Shown piece by piece: positions 10,547-22,540 of a stretch of DNA of 52,835 bases; the first letter of the stretch is position 1; every line of letters starts with the position of its first letter. A program made the translations under genes and the position numbers. Source of the DNA: Hydnum rufescens UP504 (lineage: Eukaryota; Basidiomycota; Agaricomycetes; Cantharellales; Hydnaceae); NCBI GenBank assembly GCA_014904985.1, contig MU129195.1, forward strand, positions 7,963 through 60,797. Direction: 5' to 3'. The notes beneath the pieces were generated by a model that saw only the letters and a list, made by a program, of their open reading frames with translations, searched no databases and was not told where the DNA came from.

Positions 10547-12899
10547 ATGTCGCCAGTGCCCATTGACGATCCAAGCCGGAACGTCAATTCTTACCCAGCT
10601 GTTGACGCTAGTAACATTCGTGCCTTGGAGATCTTCCCTCCTGTGGGTATCGCACGCTTGGGTGACTCTGACACGGAATACTTCTTTGCACCAGAAGTAC
10701 CCGGTATTATCAGCCCTCCCCCTCGTGATGGGAACTTTCGGGACAGGAACCAAAAGATCAGACGCCAGGTTCTTTCATCTATCAACGCGAATCTTATGAT
10801 TGTCTTGACAATTGGTCGATTAGGCTGCCCGCTTCCGTGTTTATGCGTACGGCCAGAACGGAAACCTGCTCGGGGAGGTCAACACGATAAATGGCTACAC
10901 GTTGGAGTGGACGGTGCACGTTGCGAACAAAAAAGGCTCATTTACCAAATTCAGAGGTATTACTCTCATCTTCACCCATGACATCTTTATCTCGTCTCTC
11001 ACCACTTTGATAGGTCGCTTCAGGCCACCCACTACAGATCGGCGTAACCCAGATGTTGATCCAGACGTACGCGCCACGGACTGCTTTTATTTAACTAGAT
11101 CTTTAACGTATCCCCTACTAGGTCGAACTGGATCAACGTTCAAAACTTATTGTTGATCCCGGGAGAAAGACCATTGTTCGGGGTCAGAACCCTCCGAATG
11201 TCGAGCTCAGGGGTGGGTTTTCTGGGTCGAAAGCTACCGCTACCGATGTCTACTTGGGCGAGCTCCACGTCGACAATGCCGGCCGCTTGGTGTACTTGGG
11301 TGGCCTTGGCCTCTCCAAGTGTGTCGCTAATGCCGCAAAACCTCAACCAGAAGTCATCTCCGGTTTCGACGGCACCGACTGGGTCGATGATACGTCTGAT
11401 GGATCGGTTAGCGTCAGGGTCACAAATGGCGCCTTCAGGTAACTCATTCTGCAGTTTCGCGCTGTCGTTTCTTACGAGCAGACTGCTCTAGTAAATCATC
11501 TGGTCGCCCGGCCATAATCATCTGTGCACCTCCCAAATTCGTGTGGGGTGTCAATGCGCCCACTACTCTGTACGACATTATGGAGGACATCTATCATCGA
11601 AATCAAAGCCCCGAACCGACCATTAATGTAGAATACCATACGCACATACGCCCAGTCCTATTATCTACCTACGCTTTGTCGTGGACCAACAATCAAGCCC
11701 TTAAGGGTCACGGTATGTGTCTGCATTCCTTCCAGAGTAGTATATTCCGAGGTCGGACAACTTTAATCGTGAACAGGTCCTTCCAGCAAAGGAAATTTCT
11801 TCTCCCCGGGCCTCGAGGCCCAACTCACCAGCCTCACTGACCACGAATTTAAGAAAAAAATCTTTCGCAGGCTTCGGGAACCTGACTACCGAAATAGGAA
11901 TCAAGCGATCTCGCTGTTCATGCCACGAATTTCTGGTGATGATGGTGTGTGCCCAATCTAATCCTCGCTAGCGCTGTTGCGATGAAAATACATCTGACAC
12001 CTTTCCAATCATTAAGGTGACAAGGTGGAGCCGGGTCAAATCCCTAAAGTTCCTGATGCAATCGAAAAGTTCTCGGCACTCACAAAGCTCCAGTACGACC
12101 GCTTTGACAAATGGAAAGACGGTCACTTCACCGTGGTCCCTCCGACGGGTCCAGTTCCAGTCAAAATTGAGGACATCGTCCTGTCGAAGCAGCCTCACAC
12201 TCTTACTCATGCACATCTCGAGTCGACGATCGGTGACCCACTCTACCCTGGGATTGAAATATGGTGGTTGGCTAAACTCGCTGGGACCGTGGGTCTTCGT
12301 TATACCCTCTTCCGAGTCATCAGTGACAAGGGCACCCTGTTCCACAGTATGATTTGGATCCCAGGCTGGAAGGTTCGGGGGTCAAGGTGGATCCTCCTTT
12401 CAGAGTGAACCACCGATTGGTTCTCCCTGGGCATCTCACTAGAGGGCTCAGTTTACCCTGGCAGTCCGACTTCAACATGTGTAACACGCACTGGTAAGCC
12501 AGATATACACACTATCCACTTCGAAACTTCCTCATGCGTGTCTTACTCGAATGAAGGTGGCCATCGGTTCGCCCAGACAGCGTGGTGACTAAAACGGACT
12601 ACGAAGCAGCCATGCAAGGTTCGGGCACCAATGAACAGAAGTTCACCATAGCTGCGACGACACGCAAGCAGTGGGACCGTGGATTTCGAGAGGAACGCAC
12701 AAGTGAGTCCTTGTCAGTGCTATCGCTATGCGTCATGGTGCTAATGTCCGTAGGTTCTAACACCTACCCTGGAAGCACGGATATGGTCAGGTTCTGGAAT
12801 CGTCTCGGATTTGTTAAACAATACCTTCCTCCCAACCCTCTCCCTTCAGCGCCTCCCGTGTACCTCGAAAGCGAGCGCCGTCGACTTCCGAATCCTTAG
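10547..12899 (+). CDS. LodA-like CTQ amino-acid oxidase, copy 1
   Basis: Member of the LodA/GoxA family. Known members oxidise an amino acid and release ammonia and H2O2. Ten exons (10547-10768, 10824-10956, 11014-11066, 11122-11438, 11492-11712, 11777-11944, 12017-12288, 12348-12493, 12557-12702, 12754-12899) sum to 1824 nt, giving 607 residues with no stop. Landmarks in order: EIFPPVGIARLGDS near the N-terminus, RRQAARFRVYAY, VANKKGSF, YLGELHVDNAGRLVYLGG, WVDDTSDG, GIEIWWLAKLAGTYD, then LPWQSDFNMCNTHWWP. Cys507, with Asp503 four residues earlier, fits the CTQ cysteine and catalytic Asp of LodA (Cys516, Asp512). Trp574 in DMVRFW lies 67 residues on, against 65 in LodA. No signal peptide is visible. 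The substrate cannot be predicted. Confidence 0.9.
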
Positions 12900-13337
12900 G
12901 GGCTCAGGGGGAAAGGGACGAACACCGAATCCATGGCAGATGCTTTGTGCTTGTAGCTCTTGCAACCCAGAGATCGTCGTCCGAACGAGTTTTTCTTGTT
13001 CTCATATCATACGCTTTGATCACCAATGTTCCAAACTTCGCTTTAAGGAGCAAAATTGAACTCCATGTTTTACGCCTCTGCCTGGGGAAATTAAACTGGA
13101 CTGAAATTCAGCGAACAAGATCTAGACATGGATGCCGCTCCACGGCAAGGTGGGTCAAGTGGCTTAATATTCGTACCGATGAGAAAGAAGGCATGCCGTA
13201 GCGCAGCACAGACCCCTCCACCCGAATTGCTGCGTCTGTCATATTGATATTCATGAGAAAAAAAAAGAAAAAACCACGCTTAGCTGGTGGTGCTACATAT
13301 ACAACGATTAGGAGGATCATTCTGATGATTTTAGCTA
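12900..13337. other. Convergent intergenic region between LodA copy 1 and ferritin-like copy 2
   Basis: Contains the second copy of the flank described at 6835-7045 (about 13140-13330). It is the junction between the two tandem modules. No gene is seen. Confidence 0.6.
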
Positions 13338-14862
13338 CTACTCAGGTGGTATTTTGTTTTTGATATCGATCTGCATCGCTCGGAACAACTCCCTCAAGGC
13401 ATGAGTGGGACTAGAACGCGATGCGGCGTTGGCTAGCTCCTGAAGCGATCTGTGCAAGCCCTTAGGATCCTTCTGGGCGTTTGGCTTACCCCTGTCTGGC
13501 CCATCGTCGATGATGAGAGGGTAGTAGTTGAAGCACGGAGCAGCGACAAGGTCATCTTCCGTATTCAACTTTTGCTGGATGAGGACATTCGCGACGGGAG
13601 TCAGGAGATCAGTCATAATCGCGTGGACGTTTCGAAGGAGGAGCAGGCGGAGCACGAATTTATCTGGTTCTCTGCCGGTCTCCCAGACCCTCTGGATGGT
13701 CTGTAATAGGTAACAGTATCCCGCATCAAAAAGACTGGAGACCTGTTACGAAAGAGGTTGCTTGTGAGTAGGTAATCAGGGGAAAAGGACAAGTCGGAAG
13801 AGGCATCCCACCATATGGAGGAAAGAACTGGGGTATTTTCCTATATAGTCCAAGGTTTGGGGATTCTTTGGGAGATTGAGCAGCGTCCAACCTTCTCGAT
13901 TCAAGTAGAGCTTGACAAAAGCCACATAATGAGAATCCGGAACTGCGACGTTCCCTTCCCCTTGTTCGATGATGATCCCAACCGCTTTCAGAGCGCTGGC
14001 TTTGTCGCTGATGACGACCATTTGATCATTAAAGAAATCGAAGCCCGAGAACTGGTTGTTCGTGTTATGCGTGAAATCCTCGTCCCGAAGGTGCTTGAGA
14101 CCTGGGAGGAAAATCGAGTGGATTGCTGAAGACGACTCGGAGGACCACTGTAGCTTACCTTTAGCCAAGTCCTCATAAAAGTCCCCGATGCTCTTATACT
14201 CCGTTGCAATGTCAGCTCGAGCTTTTCTGCTTAGGGACACGCCTGATGAGGATGGTTTATCTGGGAGCAGGCCTGGCTCATTCGTTATCGGGCTGTGGAC
14301 GAGGAGTATCGGGTGCCTCGATCTGTTGCCATAAGGGGGTCAACAACCTCGTCGATCAATATAAGTGTCCACACGTACTTGGAGGAAGCATTCTAGATTC
14401 TCTTTGTTCGCGCGGTCCAGATTCATGTCGATCTTCTCCACCAAGATATGGCCCGGGTACTGAGGGATAACATCGTAGTCGTAGAGATTCATTGAACCGC
14501 CGAGTGCACACAGGAGATTTCCAGTCAAGGTAAGATGCAGCATTTCCTGTTCAACAATGCCTACAAAATCCCGTCAGTGGTGCTAATCAAAGACTTTGAA
14601 ACGTCGAAAGTTGAACCTCGGATCACGGTTCGGGCTTGTGTACCCATTTTCCCATCATCCGGCTGGATGCTGTACATGGAGTACAGATAGAGCGGGATCG
14701 TGCTCAGTTCTATCATCATGGCCGTTTTCACGTATGGGATGACGGTGTCAGGAGTCCATTGTGCAGGAGGCGCCGCGGGGATCCGAAAGGGAGGGCGTTG
14801 AGCTGGGTTCGTGGTGATGACACGGGTAGAGGATGGAGTTGAGGCAGGAGTTGGGAAGGCAT
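13338..14862 (-). CDS. Ferritin-like (VioB-type) protein, copy 2, possibly damaged
   Basis: Close paralogue of the gene at 7.1-8.5 kb. Shared landmarks: QWTPDTVIPYVKTAMMIELS, GIVEQEMLHLTLTGNLL, NLDRANKENLECFLQV, YKSIGDFYEDL, FFNDQMVVISDKASALKAV, and a last exon with LLLRNVHAIMTDLLTPVANV ending KNKIPPE. The E, E-x-x-H and later E/H metal-ligand pattern is kept. The ATG matching the copy 1 start (14862-14860) is one base out of frame with the ferritin-like body, and no other in-frame ATG precedes it. A second one-base shift lies at about 14285, relative to copy 1. The protein may start from an unseen exon, or the gene may be losing function. It is divergent from LodA copy 2. Confidence 0.65.
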
Positions 14863-15414
14863 GGCGGATGGGAAAGACGGGGCAATGGATTTTGGGAGCC
14901 TCTTACATTTTGGAGTGTGCCTATGGTCACCAGTTACAGCCTTATCGACGGCCCGGTGTGGAAGCCTGCCATGGCGTTTGACATGAGTCGCCCTCACTTT
15001 CCATCTTGGGCAATAGAAGCGGGAAGAAGAGGAGCAAAGTGGGCAAAGCATCTTCAGTAGCAGCTCATTAGGGACCGATCCCTGCGACGTTTTCTCCAAT
15101 ACGAATGGAACTGTCAACATTTGACAGAGCATGGCCTAGCATGGCCTTTCACAAACATCCAAAAGAATATTTGCATGCCCTGGTCGATAGCGGGGATCTA
15201 AGTGCACAACAAGAAGCTCGCAGAGCCAAATCGGTATTTCTCGGGCATATCCGAAGTGTTACTGCACACGCTCATACGGATTGGCTGAACGAACCCTTGG
15301 GAAATGCATCTATTTGTTCGCGGAATATCAATATGGTTGGGTATGTCCAGTTGCCGAACTGACCCTTAAGTATGTCTGCCTCATTGTCTCTTCATCCGCT
15401 CTTGCTTCACTATC
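14863..15414. promoter_or_regulatory. Divergent promoter region, ferritin-like copy 2 / LodA copy 2
   Basis: A 552 bp spacer between divergent start codons, so both genes are probably transcribed from it. No clear TATA box or operator could be identified. It probably represents the ancestral spacing, since the matching spacer of module 1 is about 2 kb and carries inserted repeats. Confidence 0.45.
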
Positions 15415-17761
15415 ATGGCACCAAAGGCTGTTTACGATCCAAGCAAGGGTGCCTCTTACAATCCTGTTCCCGCTGATGAAATTGATGCCTTGGAGATCTT
15501 CCCTCCCGTGGGTATTGCACGCTTGGGTGACTCTGAAAAGGAATACTTCTTCGCGCCAGAGGTACCTGGCAATATCAGCCCTCCCACTCCTGATGGAAAC
15601 TTTCGGGACGACGAACAAAAGATCAGACGCCAGGTTTCTTCATCCATCGACTCGGATCCTATGATTATGTTGACAACTGGTTGATTAGGCTGCCCGCTTC
15701 CGCGTTTATGCGTACGACAAGAAGGGTTTGTTGCTCGGGGAAGTCAACAGTAAAAATGAATACACGTTGACATGGACAGTGCACGTTGCGAACAAAAAAG
15801 GTTCATTTATCAAGTTAACAGGTATTACTTTCATCTTCTCTCGTAGCATCTTTCATCTCATTTATCCTCTGATAGGTCGCTTCGAACAACCCACTGAAGA
15901 TCGGCGTAACCCAGATGTTGATCCAAACGTATGCGCCATGGTCCGTATTGATTAATCAAACCTTTAACAGTGTTCACTACTAGCTCGAACTGGGCCAGCG
16001 TTCTAAACTTATCGTTGATCCTGGGGAAAAGACCATTGTGCTTGGTCAGGGCCCTCAGAATGTCGATCTCATCGGTGATTTTTATGGATCGAAATCTTCC
16101 CCGACCAAAGTCTACCTGGGCGAGCTCCAGGTTGACGAAGCCGGCCGCTTGGTGTACCTGGGTGGTCAAGGCTACTCCCAGTGTGTCGCTGATACTGGCA
16201 AGCCCCAACCAGAACTCGTATCCGATTTCGATAGCACTGACTGGGTCGATGATACATCTGACGGATGGGTTAGTGTCAAGGTCACGAAGGCAAACAGCTT
16301 CAGGTAACCCACTCTGCACTTTTGCGCCGTCATTTCTAATAAACAGCCTACTCTAGTAAATCATCCGCTCACAAGGCCTCAATCCTCTCTGCTCCTGCCA
16401 AATTCGCGTGGGGTGTCTACATGCCCACTACTCTGTACGACATTATGGAGGACGTCTATGACCGGGAGAACAGGCTCAAGCGTGAACAGAAAGATGTCGA
16501 TGTGGAATACTATACGCACATATATCCAGTCTTATTATCGGCCTACACTTTGTCGTGGACCCACAACCAAGCCTTTGAGGGCCACGGTATGTGTTTGCAT
16601 TCCTTCTTGTATATATTCTCTATCGGCCAACTTTAATCGTGAATAGGTCCTTTCAGTAAAGGGAATTTCTTGTCTCAGGACCTCAACAATGACCTTCCCA
16701 GCACCTCCTCGAACAGTCTTAAGGACGCAGTCTTTCACAGGCTTCGGGAACCTGATTACCGAAATAAGGATCAAGCTATCTCAGTGTTCATGCCACGGCT
16801 TTCTGGTGACAATGGTAAACCTGCCCAATCCAATCCTCGATATTGTATAATAAGAAAAATATCTAAGTTCTCTCCAATCATTAAGGTGACATGGTGGAGG
16901 CGGGCGAAATTCCCGAAGGTCCTGATCCAATCTACAGGTTCGCGGCACTCACGAAACTCCAGTACGACCGCTTTAAAAGATGGAAAGACGGCGAATTCAT
17001 TGTGGACCCCCCTCCAAAGGATCTAGCCAAAATCGAAGAGGTCCACCTGTCGAAGCAGCCCGATTCCCTCACTCGCGCGCACCTCGAGTCGACCATCGGC
17101 GACCCACTCTTCCCTGGAATCGAAATGTGGTGGTTAGCTAAACTCACTGACACAGTGGGTCTTCGTTATGCCTCTTCCCAGTCATCAGTGATAATGGTGT
17201 CTTGTTCCACAGTATGATTTCAGCTGTGAACGGATTCCTCCTTTCAGGATAAACCACGACTCGGGGATTCTCCCTGGGGATCTCACTAGAGGGCTCAGTT
17301 TACCTTGGCAGGCCGACTTCGACTTGTGTAACACGCACTGGTAAGCAGGATTTACACACTATCCCGCTTCAAGGCTCTCTCAATCATGCCTTGCTCGAAA
17401 TGAAGGTGGCCGGCGGTTCGCCCAGACATTGTCGTGACTAAGGCGGACTACGAGGAAGCCGTGAATGCAACTTCGGGTACAGACGAGCAAAAGTTTGCCA
17501 TAGCTACGACGACGCGTAAAAACTGGACTCGTGGACTTCGGGAGACACCCAGTGGTGAGTCCTTGTCAGTGCTGCTGCTTGGGCGCCGGGGCACTAATGT
17601 CCATAGATTATATATCCTATCCTGGAAGCACGGACATGGTCAGGTTCTGGAGTTACCTTGGGTTTGTTAAACGATACCTTGGTCCAGACCCTGACCACCC
17701 TAAACCTCCAGAGCCTCCCGTATACCTCGAAAGCGAGCGCCGTCAACTTCCTAAACCTTAA
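15415..17761 (+). CDS. LodA-like CTQ amino-acid oxidase, copy 2
   Basis: Paralogue of the gene at 10.5 kb with all nine intron positions conserved. Exons 15415-15633, 15689-15821, 15876-15928, 15984-16303, 16357-16586, 16647-16814, 16886-17154, 17213-17340, 17406-17554 and 17607-17761 again sum to 1824 nt, 607 residues. EIFPPVGIARLGDS, YLGELQVDEAGRLVYLGG, WVDDTSDG, GIEMWWLAKLTDTYD and LPWQADFDLCNTHWWP are present. The predicted CTQ residues are Cys503 (Asp499 four residues before) and Trp571 in DMVRFW. The piece before the CTQ cysteine is shorter than in copy 1, and the loop after GYSQCVAD also differs. Both copies are intact, so they may have diverged in substrate or expression. Oxidase activity is inferred from the family. 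Confidence 0.9.
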
Positions 17762-20104
17762 GTGGAAAGGAACCAGGTTTGAATCGACAGCACATGTTTT
17801 GTACTTGTACCCCAGAGATCATCGCCTGCATGTGTTTTGTTTCGTTTTTAATGTCATACACCTTGATCACACATGTTCCAAGGACGAAATTCAAATGCCC
17901 GCCTTACGATTGCCTAACATTTGAGAAATGCGAAAAAATGTTGCGCACTCCAGTTCTCGTTCGGGGTGTGGACAAGGAGTCGAGTACAGTAGTCGATCTT
18001 AGCGATATGTCACACGTCACATGGGCCGTATCACCTTGTGTCACACGTCACAAGAGCCTACATCATTAGGTGTCACAAGTGAAAAAAGAGCTGGAAACTG
18101 CGGAAAATGAAGCTAGAACTATGCCTAGTGCTTCTCTCGCCCCGCACGCGAGTTCCTGGGCACATAGAGGCCATCATCGGCAATTATTTCTTCGGCATCC
18201 TCAGATCATATTACAGGACCCCGGTCTCCTGACACTTAGGTTGGCAGCCAGAACGCTCCCATCGGGAATTTTTTTTGGGATTCTGGGCCCCCACTGAGCA
18301 CGGTTCCCCGGGAGTTCGGGCTGAAAATTTTCTCACTGAGCACAGATCCCCCGGGAGTGGTGCTATGGTGCGAAAGTACATGGCACGGACGTACCGAGAG
18401 TTTGGTGCAGGTGGTGGCCCGGATGATTTAGAAGCATCATTAAAGTATCATTGGCACTTCTTTGGGCGGCGACTTTTTTTTCACTTCTCTCTGGTACTTC
18501 GTTATTCTTGATAGCTTTGGCACAATGTCGGCACAACTGGGAACTGTGCCAACTCCGCCAGAGGAAGCGCTGGCAAGTCTACCCCCAGTAATCTCAGTAA
18601 TGTCCTGGGACCTCCCTATCCTGGACACGGTGAGCCCTCTAGGAGGCTTACTCCGATCTACCTGCAACTGCAGACTCGAACGGTAAATACGGGGCCCATG
18701 GCTGGGTCGCCACAACGGAGACAATAAGCACCCTTTCTTATCTCGTTGTGCAATTATACTGGCCCACTCTAATATCTGATAGTGTCTGCACCACTTTCTG
18801 TGCCCAGTGGAAGGAATCAGCTTCTTCCAGAGCAACATGCAAGCAGTATGCCCATATACCTCATGGGCCATTCCTGTACTATTTTGGCGACTTCGATCGG
18901 TGTACCACTACATTTGGAGGCACAGTCACGCTCACACCACGCACAAATTCAATCTTTCTCCAGCCCTATCAAGATGCGCGGAACATTGCGACGGCAGTAA
19001 AACAGCTTGAGACTCGAAAGGGGGGGGAAGGGGGCTCAAGCAGACGAGGGAAGTGCTGGTGAAGATGGACGTGATTCTTTCTGACCAGAATCACCGGAAT
19101 ATTCATCATTTGGCAGCAACTTCTGGGTGATTTTGGAGATTTTTTTTGGTACATAGTACGCTTTCACCGGGAATCCGGACCCATTTTGGAACCTGGAACG
19201 CCCCCACCGGGAAAATTGGGGGCATTTTTGGCCTATTTACACCGGGAGGAGACCCCAGATTTAGGGTTTTGCGTTCTAGGTTCCACCCAAGTGTCATGGG
19301 TCTTCATATTATGTGGGTTATTACATAAGAAGAGACCCTTTTAGCTGGCATTACATTTGGGACTACAGTAATAGAGCTCTATTCAAGCGGGACCTTGTCT
19401 ACAATGTCTAGTCATAACCCTTATTCACTTGAGCAGTCGAGGCGCACCGGACTCCCGATGCCGGCCCCGTCCGCTTAATAATAGGTAAATTACAATTGTT
19501 GATTTCAATTACTGTAAGTATCAATTTCTTGGCAAAGATATCTATTGGAAATGGTGTTTAGCAATTTCCTGGTGGATGAGAACTCATAGCTTCTCGGTGG
19601 GGGGTTTACGTGCACGTGCACCCTCGCACCTATGCATGAGACAGAAAGGGGTCAAGGGTCCTTGGCAGGGTAGTGGGTAAATATGAATTGGATTGATCCC
19701 GTGGCTCAGCGCACAAAAGCCAGGAGAGCATGGGGCAACTTGTCCGAGATATTTCAGTTTTCGCGCAGTCTATACTGTCAGGTAAAGAGAGCATTTGTAG
19801 ACACACCAGGCTGGAGCGCAACAAAAGGGGTAATTTTTTCTATCTTCAAATATTCCTCATGTAGTGAGGCGCTGCCCCGCCTCGTGCATTTACATTCCAT
19901 CACTCCTGTCACGGAAAAGCACATCCGTTTGCTTTTGGAAATAATATTGCTAAACCTGGTTTGGTGCCCAGTCACAGGACCCCTTGGATGAGCAATACGG
20001 TACCGGAAAACGAGATGCGATGAGGGGGGTGTCCCCTCGCGAAACGCATAAAGCCCTGTCATCAAGATAATTTGTGTCGTCCTTTCTTTCAACCCTCGCA
20101 GACT
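17762..20104. other. Gene-poor spacer
   Basis: Short ORFs only. Two stretches (about 18240-18370 and 19130-19270) contain caccggga/ccccgggag motifs and T-runs that look like eroded repeats. I see no gene here. An upstream exon encoding a signal peptide for the following protease could lie near its 3' end, because cctcgcag just before the ATG looks like a splice acceptor. Confidence 0.4.
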
Positions 20105-22069
20105 ATGGCCACCGGACTAACGCTATCTCTCAAGAAGAACAATAATTGGAAGCGTCACGGGCCCAAGGATGTCAGGCTCCCTTCTGAGATGGTTGCCCTG
20201 CCGAGATGCTCACTTGTTGTTCATGGATATAGTATGCTCGATCCGTCCGCAAATGGGGAATCAAACCCACCGCCAACACTACGTTCTTCATACACAATGA
20301 CCTTCTGAAACGCCGCGGTGAGACGACATCAAAGAGTTCGAAGCGACGCAGCTTCCTCAGTAGTTTATTCCGACGCGAAGGCGGAAAGGAACAGCATGAC
20401 GGCTCTGCAGATCTTACAACAGAGTCGAGCACGGAGGGTACAGAGGTTCCGGCAGAGGATGTCCAGAATGGTGAGTGCGGACACTGAGACCTAACGACAT
20501 TCATACCCATGGACTGGCACGTGAATGGTTAGATCTTGAATACGTTGTCCCAGTCACTATTGGCACACCAGGTGTAACCCTCAATCTCGACTTCGACACT
20601 GGTCCGTCCTTTGTTGAATTTTCTTCTTTCCAAGAATGCATGGCCTCTCAACCTGCTTTCACTTCTAGGGAGTGCCGACCTCTGGGTTTGGAGCTCATTC
20701 GTTAAGACCACGCGACAGAACCTCCAAGGCCACACTATATATAACCCCGCGAAGTCTACTACAGCACACGCCACTTCCGGCCTTACTTGGAATATTTCGT
20801 ATGGTGATGGCAGTCGTGCCAGTACGTCCCACCGTTTCACTCTCCACTTCGGGAATCTTACCCGGACGTCTCTAAGGCGGAAATGTCTATAAAGACACTG
20901 TCAAATTAGGCACACTCTCGATTCCAGGACAAGCTGTCGAAGTTGCCATTCGTCTCTCGTCATCTTTCCTGTCCTCAAACGGGTCAGATGGACTTCTGGG
21001 TCTGGCATTCCCATCGTAAGCATGCTTCTTTTCGTACTGATTTTAAGAGATCATCCTTGATCCATCAGCTTGACTTGGGTCTGAGACTTCACCATTGTGT
21101 AGGATTAATACAATATCACCCACGCAGCAGAAAACACCTGTGGAGCAACTCATTGAGCAGGGTTTAATCACCAACCCGATCTTTACGGTTAAAGTGAGCT
21201 AACACACTGTTGGTCTCCCGACTCATATATTCCTCTGACTATTCCGTGTTGTAACACTTAGCTTGACAAAGGCGATAGCTCTGGTTTCTACACCTTTGGA
21301 TTCATTGATGATACCGTGTTACCCAAATCTTCCCCCATCACTTACACCAGTATCGACTCCTCAAATGGATTCTGGGAGTTCCCCAGCCCAAAATTGAAAG
21401 TAGGCGATACTGTGGTCACTAGGGCCTCTGGGAATACAGCCATTGCTGATACTGGGACCACCGTGCGCGTCTCTTTATTTTTCCAACTTGACAGACAGGG
21501 TTCTCATCATTTACATGGATTAAACGGGTATTGTTTAGCTTATCCTTTTGGATGACGCCGCACTTCAATCAATTTATGGTGCCATCCCGGGGGCTAAGCT
21601 TGACCACAGTCTCGGTGGATGGTAGAGGCATCTTTATTCATCTGCATGGACATACTATTAAGGAGATATCTGAACTTTGATAGGGTTCTACCCACGAACT
21701 CAACCCCACCGTCGTTATCGTTCTCCGTGAATGGGGTCTGGTATTCTATTCCAGGTACAGACCTCTTCTTCGCCGATGCCGGAAACAACACGAGCTTTGG
21801 AAGTATCCAGTCGAGGGGTCGGAACCCACAAGATATCCTGGGTGATGTGAGTGGATCTATCTTCTCTTTCTCCTTTCATCATCTCGTCATGTTTGTTCTT
21901 CACTTTTGGCATGTCATCGCACCCCTCATTACCTCCTTCCGGATTTTGGTTATCTTATGCGGAAACTATGCTTATCACGATGCCGGACGCACAGGTGTTC
22001 CTCAAGCGTGTATACGCAATCTTTGACCAGACTCCGGGTGCGCCCCGTATCGGTTTTGGGCAGCGCTAA
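20105..22069 (+). CDS. Pepsin-family (A1) aspartic protease
   Basis: Ten exons (20105-20191, 20233-20470, 20533-20601, 20669-20821, 20877-21015, 21103-21193, 21262-21462, 21539-21621, 21684-21846, 21995-22069) join to a clean 432-residue frame. The propeptide-like N-terminus is basic (SKSSKRRSFLSSLFRRE). The mature enzyme would begin near DLEYVVPVTIGTPG. Both catalytic aspartates are present: Asp130 in DFDTGSADLWVWSS (split by intron 3) and Asp322 in IADTGTT. The flap region reads WNISYGDGS, and DGLLGLAFPS is typical of the family. The C-terminus VFLKRVYAIFDQTPGAPRIGFGQ is complete. No signal peptide is visible at this ATG, so either a 5' exon is missing from this model or the enzyme is not classically secreted. 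Confidence 0.92.
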
Positions 22070-22333
22070 TTTGATGGAAATTCTCAACCTGCCGGCAACT
22101 TCTCGACGATCCCAAACCTGCTCGGACTCTTTCCCATTGATTCTGAAATCTTGTAACCCTTGTACCTTTCGAGATCAGTTCCCCAATAACAGTTGTTTTA
22201 ACCTATTCTCTCTGACTTAAGTCTAGCTTGACCCCAAAACAACTCGTTCGCCTCGCCGACGTCTTCCAGAGTTGTATGCTTACGGCTTTGTAACGTCGCA
22301 AGAATGGACGCCGGAGTCAGTAATCGGAGAGAA

Positions 22334-22540
22334 TATCTAATAATCGTGGACGGTGTTAATCCTGGAGTAACGAAAAAAGTTCGTCATGACTCATGACCAA
22401 CTGCAAACTGCACCGCGCTCCGCAGACAAGCGGTCGAGAACTCCATCACCTAATAATAGGCGTTCCACCATAGCACACAACTCGACCGCCTTGCACCTTG
22501 TTCATGTGTATAACTCTCCGTCTTGACGATGAGAGACCTA
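22334..22540 (-). pseudogene. Inverted partial copy of RVB1 exon 6-intron-exon 7
   Basis: The reverse complement matches about 25181-25390 of the RVB1 gene: LIVKTESYT, the gacggagttctcgatcg region, the intervening intron and the start of the next exon (gattattagatattctc). It carries small deletions and a premature stop. Retention of the intron indicates DNA-level duplication rather than retrotransposition. Confidence 0.85.
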
